64,000 bases of DNA from Fen-1058 sp964398185. GTDB taxonomy: Bacteria; Chloroflexota; Anaerolineae; Fen-1058. The notes beneath the pieces are model-generated. The model did no database searches and had not been told where the DNA came from. It saw nothing but the letters and a program-made list of their open reading frames with translations. The stretch is taken from assembly GCA_964398185.1 (NCBI GenBank), contig CAYNML010000023.1, positions 7,972 through 71,971 of the forward strand. The letters are read 5' to 3'. Positions 1 through 6,094 of this stretch are shown here, one piece after another; the stretch's first letter is position 1; every line of letters begins with the position of its first letter. Both the position numbers and the translations under genes were made by a program.

Positions 1-1
1 G

Positions 2-1579
2 ATTGTGATTACGGGCAGGGCTGCTAAGCCGGTATATCTGTGGATCAAGGATGGCCAGGCTGAATTGCGCGATGCGGCGCACTTGTGGGGCGCGGGCCTC
101 AGCACCGGCGACACCGAGAAGAAGATCAAGGAAGAAACCGGCGAGCCGAAGGCCGAGGTGATCCAGATCGGCGCGGCGGGCGAGAAGGGTGTGCGCTTTG
201 CGTCGATCATGAACATGAGCAATCGCGCGTTTGGCCGCACCGGCATGGGATTGGTCATGGCTTCCAAGAATCTGAAGGCGATCGCCGTGCGCGGCACGCA
301 GAAGCCCGAATTCGCGGACAAGGCCGCCATTGCCGAGCTGAACCGATCGGGCACCAAGGAGATTCCCAATAACGCCGATGTGAAGGGTCTGCAGGATTAC
401 GGCACGGCCAGCGTCGTCGGCTTCCAGAACTCGATCGGCACTTTGCCCACCTTTAACTACAGCAGCGGCTACTTTGAAAAGGCCGACGACATCAGCGGCG
501 AGAAGATGGCCGACACGATCTTGAAGGAGAACGACACGTGCTTCGCCTGCACGGTGCGCTGCAAGCGTGTGGTCGAGACAGAATATCGGGGGCAGAAGGT
601 CGATCGGTTGTACGGCGGGCCGGAGTATGAGACCATTGCCACGGTCGGCTCCTACTGCGGCATCAGCGACCTCAACGCGATTGCGCTGGCGAACCAGATC
701 TGCGCGGAGTGGGGCGTGGATACCATTGCCTGCGGGGCGACGATTGCGTATGCGATGGAACTATTCGAGAATGAAGTGATCAACCGCGACGACACGGGCG
801 GCGTCGAACTGAAGTACGGCAACGCCGATGCGATGTTGACGCTGCTCAATCAGATCGTGCGCAAGGAAGGGTTCGGCGCGGTGCTGGCGGAAGGCTCGGA
901 ACGGGCCGCCCAGATCATCGGGCGTGATGCCGCCGATTATTTGATCACCGTCAAGGGCACGGAACTGCCCGCGCACATGCCGCAGGTCAAGCGATCGCTG
1001 TCGGTGATCTATGCCGTGAATCCCTTCGGGGCCGATCACCAATCGAGCGAGCACGATCCCATGTACACGCCCGCGCCCGAGGGCGAATCAAATTTGTATC
1101 TCGATCGGCTGGCGAAGCTGGGCCTGACCGAGCCGCAGGATGGACAGGCCATGAATGCGGCCAAGGTGAAGTTTGCGTTTGAGACGCAGAAAAATTATTC
1201 GTTCCTCGACACGGCGGCGTTGTGCCAGTTTGTGTGGGGGCCGGCGTGGACGTTGTACGGGCCGGATGAGGAAGTGGCGTTGATGAAGGCGACGACCGGT
1301 TGGGATGTGACAATTGAGGAGATACAACAAGTCGGCGAGCGCCGCATCAATTTGATGCGGGCCTTCAACGCGCGCGAAGGCGCGGGCCGCGACAAGGACA
1401 CGCTGCCGAAGAAGTTGTTCAAGCCGCTGAAGGGCGGCAACAGCGACGGGCTGTTTGTCCCGCCGGATGAGATCGCGGCGGCGCTGGAGACGTACTACGA
1501 GCTGGCGGGCTGGGACAAGACGACGGGCAATCCGACGAAGGAGAAGCTGGCGGAGTTGGGGTTGGAGTGGATTGGGTAA
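2..1579 (+). CDS. Aldehyde:ferredoxin oxidoreductase, C-terminal part (5' truncated by window edge)
   Basis: Tungsten (or molybdenum) pterin enzyme that oxidises aldehydes to carboxylic acids and reduces ferredoxin in the cytoplasm. About 525 residues are visible. AOR-family enzymes are usually about 600 or more residues, so roughly the first 90 lie upstream of the window and the GTG at 5 is not a credible start. Counting from that GTG, the [4Fe-4S] ligands are the C-x2-C-x3-C cluster at residues 179, 182 and 186, in the stretch DTCFACTVRC, with a distal cysteine at 407 (ALCQFVWGP). The region NMSNRAFGRTGMGLVMASKN is typical of the family near the cofactor. The gene ends with a strong hairpin terminator, so it is the last gene of its transcript. 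The exact subfamily (AOR, FOR or another) cannot be decided from this part. Confidence 0.93.
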   Translation: MVITGRAAKPVYLWIKDGQAELRDAAHLWGAGLSTGDTEKKIKEETGEPKAEVIQIGAAGEKGVRFASIMNMSNRAFGRTGMGLVMASKNLKAIAVRGTQKPEFADKAAIAELNRSGTKEIPNNADVKGLQDYGTASVVGFQNSIGTLPTFNYSSGYFEKADDISGEKMADTILKENDTCFACTVRCKRVVETEYRGQKVDRLYGGPEYETIATVGSYCGISDLNAIALANQICAEWGVDTIACGATIAYAMELFENEVINRDDTGGVELKYGNADAMLTLLNQIVRKEGFGAVLAEGSERAAQIIGRDAADYLITVKGTELPAHMPQVKRSLSVIYAVNPFGADHQSSEHDPMYTPAPEGESNLYLDRLAKLGLTEPQDGQAMNAAKVKFAFETQKNYSFLDTAALCQFVWGPAWTLYGPDEEVALMKATTGWDVTIEEIQQVGERRINLMRAFNAREGAGRDKDTLPKKLFKPLKGGNSDGLFVPPDEIAAALETYYELAGWDKTTGNPTKEKLAELGLEWIG

Positions 1580-1605
1580 AACGTAATGCGTAAAGCGTAA
1601 AGACA

Positions 1606-1640
1606 GCGGGGCGACCGTTCTCCGATCGCCCCGCTTTGCT
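1606..1640 (+). terminator. Intrinsic terminator after the AOR gene
   Basis: A perfect 9-bp stem, GCGGGGCGA with TCGCCCCGC, around an 11-base loop is followed by TTTGCT. It starts 26 bases after the AOR stop. The gap before it contains a cgtaatgcgtaaagcgtaaag motif that recurs in other gaps of the window. Confidence 0.8.
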
Positions 1641-1694
1641 GTAGTTCGCCGGGGAACGTTCTATGCTACAATTTTGGCGTAGAGGAGGCGCAAG

Positions 1695-2024
1695 ATGAGG
1701 CTGGAAGACTATTTCGATTTCATGGGGCCGGACACGATCCGTCTCAAAGGGCATCGCATTAACCTTGAGCATGTGATCCGGTATTACAACGAAGGATACA
1801 GCCCGGAACAGATTGCGCAGGAGTATCCCGGCCTATCGCTTGAAGTCATTCACGCGGCGATTACTTATTACTTACACAACAAGGCTGATGTCGATGCCAT
1901 GCTGGCGCGGATCAATGAACGGTCAGAGCGCGCTTATCACGAGTGGTCAACCTCGCCGGCGAGTTACGCGCCGGTGGTGCAGCGGATGCGCGTGCTGCGC
2001 GACAAAGCCGCGCCTGACGCATGA
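1695..2024 (+). CDS. DUF433 family protein, probable antitoxin
   Basis: A 109-residue protein with the DUF433 helix-turn-helix core, roughly residues 12-62. The part IRLKGHRINLEHVIRYYNEG, then GYSPEQIAQEYPGLSLEVIHAAITYYL, is the family's hallmark. DUF433 proteins are the usual antitoxin partners of PIN-like DUF5615 proteins (VapB45/VapC45 type). The next gene is such a protein and overlaps this stop codon by four bases (ATGA), which fits a translationally coupled toxin-antitoxin pair. A purine-rich GGAGG lies just upstream of the ATG. The antitoxin role is inferred from family and neighbour; the protein presumably binds both its partner and its own promoter. Confidence 0.85.
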   Translation: MRLEDYFDFMGPDTIRLKGHRINLEHVIRYYNEGYSPEQIAQEYPGLSLEVIHAAITYYLHNKADVDAMLARINERSERAYHEWSTSPASYAPVVQRMRVLRDKAAPDA

Positions 2025-2380
2025 AGATCAAATTCCTGCTGGATGAGAACCTGTCGCCACGAATCAAGGCTGCTGTGCAGCGTCACGCTACCGAGATTGA
2101 TATCTTGCGTGTTGGTGATGAAACCGCGCCTTCCCTCGCCACATCTGATCCGGATATCCTTGTCTACCTTGAATCAGCGCAGCGTTTGCTGGTATCGGAC
2201 AATCGCTCTACCATCCCGGTTCATCTGACGGCGCACTTGGCCGCCGGCCGCCATCACTGGGGCATTGTCTGGTTGCGCGAAGCTCAGAATATCGGGCAGA
2301 TTGCCGAGGCGCTTTACTTGATTTGGTCAGCCAGCGAAGCAGAAGAGTGGTTCGATCAGACGGATTGGCTTCCCTGGTAA
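2021..2380 (+). CDS. DUF5615 PIN-like protein, probable toxin
   Basis: A 119-residue protein opening with KIKFLLDENLSPRI, the start of the DUF5615/Mut7-C PIN-like fold. Acidic residues available for metal binding include D8, E9 and the aspartates in TSDPDILVY and VSDNRST. PIN-like proteins of this group act as ribonucleases in type II toxin-antitoxin modules. The ATG overlaps the end of the DUF433 gene by four bases, so translation is coupled. A long hairpin follows the stop. RNA cleavage by this protein is family-level knowledge and is not shown by the sequence. Confidence 0.85.
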   Translation: MKIKFLLDENLSPRIKAAVQRHATEIDILRVGDETAPSLATSDPDILVYLESAQRLLVSDNRSTIPVHLTAHLAAGRHHWGIVWLREAQNIGQIAEALYLIWSASEAEEWFDQTDWLPW

Positions 2381-2385
2381 AACAC

Positions 2386-2420
2386 GCAGCGCGGCGATCA
2401 GCATTTGATCGCCGCGCTGC
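2386..2420. terminator. Bidirectional hairpin between convergent genes
   Basis: A perfect 15-bp stem (GCAGCGCGGCGATCA pairing with TGATCGCCGCGCTGC) and a 5-base loop lie between the toxin gene on the plus strand and the LiaF-like gene on the minus strand. There is only a weak T-run on either side, so its terminator role rests on the long stem and the convergent position. Confidence 0.65.
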
Positions 2421-2436
2421 TGTTATGCTGTCAAAG

Positions 2437-3024
2437 CTAGGCCGGCTGCGGCGCGCCATTCTCCACACTGGTTTGCGCTGCCGGAAGCGGTGTCATCTTC
2501 ACCTTCACGTCGCCCACGAAGCATGTCGTCACGAGGCGCAGCTTACGCCCGGCGGCAGCATAATCGGGTGTGGACAGCTGCGCGCCCGAGAGGAACCGCT
2601 CTACGCGCTGGCCGTTCAATTCCGCATCCGCCACGAAACTCGTCATCGATAGGCTCACGGCAATATCCGACGGCACGTTCACGTCAATATCGGCGACGAA
2701 GGCGTTGAGGTAGATCGTCGTCTCGCCTGCTGGAAATTGCGCGCGGGTCATGTCCAGCCGCACGTCGCCGACGAACAGGTAGAACTCCTCGTTCTTCACG
2801 GTCCACTCGCCGCCGCGGACGATGTCGCCCACGAAGTGCGTGCCGCCTTCCGAGGTGGGGCCAAACAGCGGCGGCCGCGCCACCAGGAACAACACGCCGA
2901 GCAGGATCAAGCCCAGCGGGAAGCAGACGGCCCAGAAGCTGATGCGCAGCAGGCTGGCCGCAAACCACGCCACACCCAACAGCACGAAGAACGATCCGAC
3001 GAGCATTTGATTGCGATTCTGCAT
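2437..3024 (-). CDS. LiaF-like membrane protein (cell-envelope stress type)
   Basis: A 195-residue protein with two hydrophobic segments, about residues 8-26 and 29-47 (MLVGSFFVLLGVAWFAASLL and AVCFPLGLILLGVLFLVA). After these comes a beta-rich soluble domain with repeated F-V-G-D/F-V-A-D motifs (FVGDIVRGG, FVGDVRLD, FVADIDV, FVADAEL, FVGDVKV). That pattern matches the LiaF C-terminal/cell-wall-active antibiotic response domain, which faces the cytoplasm or envelope and modulates a two-component system in Firmicutes. AAAAGGAG lies before the ATG. The gene is co-directional with, and 16 bases from, a small LiaI-like membrane protein encoded upstream. No LiaRS pair is adjacent, so the signalling partner is unknown. 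Confidence 0.75.
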   Translation of the reverse strand: MQNRNQMLVGSFFVLLGVAWFAASLLRISFWAVCFPLGLILLGVLFLVARPPLFGPTSEGGTHFVGDIVRGGEWTVKNEEFYLFVGDVRLDMTRAQFPAGETTIYLNAFVADIDVNVPSDIAVSLSMTSFVADAELNGQRVERFLSGAQLSTPDYAAAGRKLRLVTTCFVGDVKVKMTPLPAAQTSVENGAPQPA

Positions 3025-3040
3025 GATAGACTCCTTTTTT

Positions 3041-3214
3041 CTACCACTGCACCGGGCGGCGTTCGCGCGGCAGCAGCATGAACAGGCCCATGAAGATCAA
3101 CAGCGCCGGGCAGCAAACCGCCCACAGGTTCACGTGCAGCACGTTCGTCAGGAACAGCGTGCCGCCGCAGAACAACAGGAACAATCCCAGAAATACTTGA
3201 CCACGATTCGACAT
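3041..3214 (-). CDS. Small LiaI/LiaF-type transmembrane protein
   Basis: A 57-residue protein with two membrane segments (GQVFLGLFLLFCGGTLFLTN and LWAVCCPALLIFMGLFMLLP) and the same layout as the first 50 residues of the LiaF-like protein encoded downstream. The ATG at 3214 is preceded by TAAGGAGTCTGTC, a clear ribosome binding site almost identical to the one in front of the neighbour. An upstream in-frame start at 3283 was discarded for lack of such a site. Probably a membrane partner of the LiaF-like protein in one transcript; function inferred only from fold and neighbour. Confidence 0.65.
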   Translation of the reverse strand: MSNRGQVFLGLFLLFCGGTLFLTNVLHVNLWAVCCPALLIFMGLFMLLPRERRPVQW

Positions 3215-3326
3215 GACAGACTCCTTATTCGACGGACTGTAGCGCGAGTTGTTAACTCGCGCGGGCAAGGTGCCTTCCCACAATCAGCGCGGGGCTTCGT
3301 CTTGCCCAGCAACCTGCGTCGAGTAT

Positions 3327-3377
3327 AGGATAAACGAAAGCCGGTTGTTATGCCTATCATCCGGCTAACAACCGGCT
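3327..3377 (-). promoter_or_regulatory. Conserved 51-bp element upstream of LiaI/LiaF genes (copy 1)
   Basis: The element contains the inverted arms AGCCGGTTGTTA and TAACAACCGGCT around a 15-base centre that includes ATCCGGC. A second version lies at 9721-9771 in front of the ABC ATPase gene in the same orientation. Shared parts include AGGATAAA, GCCGGT and GGCTAACAACCGGCT. Reading leftward, the element runs into TTTATCCTATACT, where TATACT could be a -10 box. It is most simply a regulator binding site shared by two envelope-related units; no regulator gene is visible here. Confidence 0.5.
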
Positions 3378-3420
3378 AGCAAGGTGTGATTGATTTGGTA
3401 CGGCATGTCCGAGCGCTGCA

Positions 3421-3478
3421 GTCGGGCATCCATTTGATGCGGTGTCTGGATTCCCGCTAACAACGCGCGGGAATGACG
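3421..3478. repeat. REP-like repeat (GTCGGGCATCCA ... GGATTCCCGC ... GCGGGAATGACG)
   Basis: Inverted arms ATTCCCGC (3450-3457) and GCGGGAAT (3467-3474) follow GTCGGGCATCCA. The same arrangement recurs at 59428-59503. It is an interspersed non-coding repeat with hairpin potential, located downstream of the efflux adaptor gene. Confidence 0.6.
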
Positions 3479-3523
3479 TGGCCGCTGGTTACTCGTTACT
3501 TTTCACTCATCACTCATCACGTT

Positions 3524-4681
3524 TCATTGTTCAAACGTCACGGCGGCCGTCATGCCCCAGCGCAAGCGCGGATCATTTTCCAACAGCTTGATCTTCACGG
3601 GATAGACCACATCGCCGCTCTTGATCTGCGCCACGGAACTGATCGCGATCACTTCGCCCTTCAACTCTACATCGGGCAGCGCATCAAACACGATCGTTGC
3701 ACCTTGCCCTACTTTGAGTGAAGGCACTTTGATCTCGGTCACGTCGTCAGTCTCGATCTGCCAGCCCGACAGATCAGCCAGCACTACGGCGGGTTTGTCG
3801 CGCGGCGCGAGTTCGCCGGTCTTCAGGTTGAGCTGCGCGATCGTGCCCGCGAACGGCGCGCGGAGTTCCGTCTGATCCACGGCGATCTGGGCGCTGTTGA
3901 TCGCGGCCTGCGCCTGTTGAATGGCCGCTTCAAAGCTATCAATCGCTTTGCCGTCGCGTTCGGCGATGAGTTGATTCAGCCGCGCCAACGCCGCCGCTTC
4001 GCCCGCTTTGCCCGCCTCGATCTGCGCGCTGGCGGCTTGATCGCTCAGCGAGCCGCCCTTCAACGCGCGCACGCGCGCCTCGGCGGCCTGCACCGACTTG
4101 ACGGCGTTCGCATACGCCAACTGCAGCTTCTGCCAGTTCTCGCCGCGATCCTTCTCGTATTCGCGCATGAGGTTCATCGACGTTTCGATCTGCGTCTGGG
4201 CATAACGCGCCTGTGCCAGTGCGGCCTCGGCGTCGATGATCTCGGCCTGATGATCGCGGGTGGCGCTGGCCCCGGCCTGCTGCGCCTGCGCCGCTTTCAC
4301 TTCGGCCTCGGCGGCGGCGATGAGCTGCGGCAGCTGCGCTCGATATGCGGCTTGATTCGCTTTGGCTGTGGCGAGCGCGGCCTCTGCTTCCGCCAGCGCA
4401 GCGCGCTGCGCGTCGCTCTTCACGCGCGCGATCACATCGCCCGCCTTAACCGTCTGGCCTTCCTTCACAGTGACCTCTGTGACCAATCCGCCGCCGGTGA
4501 AATTCAGCAGCACGCTTTGTGCCGGTTCCAAATTGCCCTCAGCCGCGGTGGACAAACTCGCCTGTTTGACCGGAGTGGCCGCCAGGGTGGGCGTGGCTGT
4601 TTCCGGCGCGCTGCCGCAGGCGCTGAGCACTGTGCCAATCAAAACAAGACTGCTGAGAATGAATAAGATTCGGTTGGTCAT
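3524..4681 (-). CDS. HlyD/MacA-type efflux adaptor lipoprotein (second copy)
   Basis: A 385-residue periplasmic-adaptor-like protein. It has a lipoprotein signal with Cys22 after VLIGTVLSAC, then a biotinyl-lipoyl-like half (VTVKEGQTVKAGDVIARVKS), a long alanine-rich coiled-coil hairpin (about residues 80-245), and the second lipoyl/barrel part (LRAPFAGTIAQLNLKTGE; KVGQGATIVFDALPDVELKG). Such adaptors link MacB-type ABC permeases to substrate export; in monoderm or Chloroflexota cells they would sit outside the membrane. It is a clear paralog of the preceding gene on the same strand. The ATG at 4681 begins the signal peptide. A longer frame to 4855 would translate a DNA repeat and has no binding site, so it was rejected. 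Confidence 0.9.
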   Translation of the reverse strand: MTNRILFILSSLVLIGTVLSACGSAPETATPTLAATPVKQASLSTAAEGNLEPAQSVLLNFTGGGLVTEVTVKEGQTVKAGDVIARVKSDAQRAALAEAEAALATAKANQAAYRAQLPQLIAAAEAEVKAAQAQQAGASATRDHQAEIIDAEAALAQARYAQTQIETSMNLMREYEKDRGENWQKLQLAYANAVKSVQAAEARVRALKGGSLSDQAASAQIEAGKAGEAAALARLNQLIAERDGKAIDSFEAAIQQAQAAINSAQIAVDQTELRAPFAGTIAQLNLKTGELAPRDKPAVVLADLSGWQIETDDVTEIKVPSLKVGQGATIVFDALPDVELKGEVIAISSVAQIKSGDVVYPVKIKLLENDPRLRWGMTAAVTFEQ

Positions 4682-4705
4682 GGTTGCGTTCCTGTTCCTG
4701 AATGC

Positions 4706-4815
4706 CCATCGAATGAATTCGATGGCTGATCGAGCCCATCGAATGAATTCGATGGCAAATCGAGCCCATCGAATGAATTCGATGGCAAATCGAGCCCATC
4801 GAATGAATTCGATGG
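4706..4815. repeat. Four tandem palindromes, 30-bp period
   Basis: Four identical 20-bp palindromic units, CCATCGAATGAATTCGATGG, start at 4706, 4736, 4766 and 4796. They are separated by 10-bp spacers (ctgatcgagc or caaatcgagc). Each unit can form a 9-bp hairpin. They sit between the two adaptor genes, inside the presumed transcript. They are not a CRISPR because the spacers are short and nearly identical. Confidence 0.85.
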
Positions 4816-4826
4816 CTGATAGAAGC

Positions 4827-4846
4827 AAACATGCTAAAGCATGTTT
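4827..4846 (-). terminator. AT-rich hairpin after the first HlyD gene
   Basis: AAACATGC and GCATGTTT form an 8-bp stem with a 4-base loop, 12 bases beyond the stop of the upstream adaptor gene on the minus strand, followed by TGCTTCT. It could attenuate transcription between the two adaptors, but the T-run is poor. Confidence 0.35.
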
Positions 4847-4858
4847 CAGCCTCAAGTT

Positions 4859-6001
4859 TTACTTTCCAAACTCCACTAACGCCGTCATGCCCCAGCGCAG
4901 ACGTAGATCGGTCTCGATCAACTTGATCTTCACCGGGTAGACGATGTCGCCGCTGCTGGTCTGGTACAACGTCCCGATCGATTCCACCGCGCCCTTCAGT
5001 TCCACCTCCGGCAGCGCATCGAACGTCACGCTCACCGCCTGGCCTTCTTTGATACCGGGCACTTTGATCTCGGTCAGATCGTTGGTTTCCACCAGCCAGT
5101 TGGCGAAGTCCGCCAGCACGATGACGGGCACGCCCGGCGCGGCGGTCTCGCCTGCTTTGACGTTGAGCTGCGCGATAGTCCCCGCGAACGGCGCGCGCAG
5201 TTCCGCATCAGCCACCGCCGTCTTAGCTGCTTGCAGCGCGGCCTCGGTCTGTTGAATGGCGGCGGCATAGGTGGGATTAAGTGTACCGCTGGCTTCGGCC
5301 TTAAGCTGCGCGGCCCGCGCTTGCGCGGCCACCAGGCCCGCTTCCGCCGCTTCAATCTCGGCTTTTGTTGCCGCCACACCCAGTCCCGACTTCAACTGCT
5401 TCAGGCGTAGTTCGGCCGCTTGCGTGGTGCGCCTGGCGGTTTCCACGACCAGGCGTGCCTGCTCTTCCGTGGGGCCGTACAACTTCTTATCCAGCACGGT
5501 CTGATAAGCATCCTCGGCAGATTGTTGGCTTACCCTGGCTTGATAGACAGCCGCTTCGGCGGCGGCAATGGCCGCCGGATCGCTCTGCCGCGCTTTGGCG
5601 GCCGTGATCTGCGCTTCAGCCGATCGGATTTCGGCTTCCGCCGCCGCGATCTGCTGGGGCAGTTGCTCCAAATATTTCGCCTCGCTGGCTTTGGCGGCAG
5701 CCACGCCCGCTTCCGCGCGAGCCACCGCCGCTTGCTGGACATCACTCTTCACGCGCGCCAGCACATCGCCCGCTTTGACGGCCTCGCCTTCTTTCACCAG
5801 CACCTCGGCCACTTCACCGCCCGTGACAAAACTCAAATTCACTGACTGCGCGGGCTGCAACCGGCCTTCCGCCTTGATGGCCGCGTTGTCTTTCACCGGC
5901 GGGATCGTCGGGGTTGCCGCTTCAACGGTCGGGCTGCCGCCACAGGCCGCCAGCAGCAGGCTCGCGCCCAGGAAAAGAATCAGAGAAAAAACCTTCTTCA
6001 T
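4859..6001 (-). CDS. HlyD/MacA-type efflux adaptor lipoprotein (first copy)
   Basis: A 380-residue adaptor with a lipoprotein signal (MKKVFSLILFLGASLLLAAC, lipid Cys20). It then has a lipoyl half (GEVAEVLVKEGEAVKAGDVL), a long Ala/Gln/Glu-rich coiled coil (about residues 90-250), the returning lipoyl half (LRAPFAGTIAQLNVKAGETA) and a beta-barrel (GQAVSVTFDALPEVELKGAV). Residue pattern and length match the adaptor subunit of MacAB-like exporters. It is directly downstream of a sigma70-type promoter overlapped by a TetR-type palindrome, so it and the paralog after it form a transcript of their own. It may also be read from the permease gene 94 bases upstream. Substrate unknown. Confidence 0.92.
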   Translation of the reverse strand: MKKVFSLILFLGASLLLAACGGSPTVEAATPTIPPVKDNAAIKAEGRLQPAQSVNLSFVTGGEVAEVLVKEGEAVKAGDVLARVKSDVQQAAVARAEAGVAAAKASEAKYLEQLPQQIAAAEAEIRSAEAQITAAKARQSDPAAIAAAEAAVYQARVSQQSAEDAYQTVLDKKLYGPTEEQARLVVETARRTTQAAELRLKQLKSGLGVAATKAEIEAAEAGLVAAQARAAQLKAEASGTLNPTYAAAIQQTEAALQAAKTAVADAELRAPFAGTIAQLNVKAGETAAPGVPVIVLADFANWLVETNDLTEIKVPGIKEGQAVSVTFDALPEVELKGAVESIGTLYQTSSGDIVYPVKIKLIETDLRLRWGMTALVEFGK

Positions 6002-6041
6002 GGTACTTGCTCCAGTGGTAATCGTTGTTATTGAATAATAG

Positions 6042-6054
6042 ACCGACGGTCGGT
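6042..6054. promoter_or_regulatory. TetR-type operator palindrome
   Basis: ACCGACGGTCGGT is a perfect 6+1+6 palindrome of the kind bound by TetR/AcrR repressors. It starts 4 bases downstream of the -10 box of the leftward promoter at 6059-6087, so a bound repressor would block transcription of the adaptor genes. No tetR gene is in the window. Confidence 0.7.
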
Positions 6055-6058
6055 TTAT

Positions 6059-6087
6059 AATATACGCGGCAATTTGCCGATTGTCAA
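6059..6087 (-). promoter_or_regulatory. Sigma70-type promoter for the HlyD genes
   Basis: On the minus strand TTGACA (6082-6087) is followed after exactly 17 bases by TATATT (6059-6064). This is a near-consensus housekeeping promoter, about 60 bases upstream of the adaptor start codon and just past the end of the permease gene. Confidence 0.75.
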
Positions 6088-6094
6088 GCGAGCG

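Larger units (their letters stand above)
3215..3523. other. Gene-free gap with promoter-type element and repeats
   Basis: This 309-base gap between the LiaI-like gene and the end of the downstream HlyD gene holds no open frame of note. It contains the shared element at 3327-3377, a REP-like repeat at 3421-3478, and an AT-rich tail with tcactcatcactcatcacg repeats next to the HlyD stop. Confidence 0.6.

Noticed and set aside
4706..4815. Possible CRISPR array
   Set aside because: Spacers are only 10 bp and nearly identical, the repeat is a palindrome, and no cas gene is near.
4682..4855. Longer HlyD protein with four AIEFIRWAR peptide repeats
   Set aside because: It would start at a TTG without a ribosome binding site and place the repeats before a complete lipoprotein signal peptide. 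The ATG at 4681 explains the gene.
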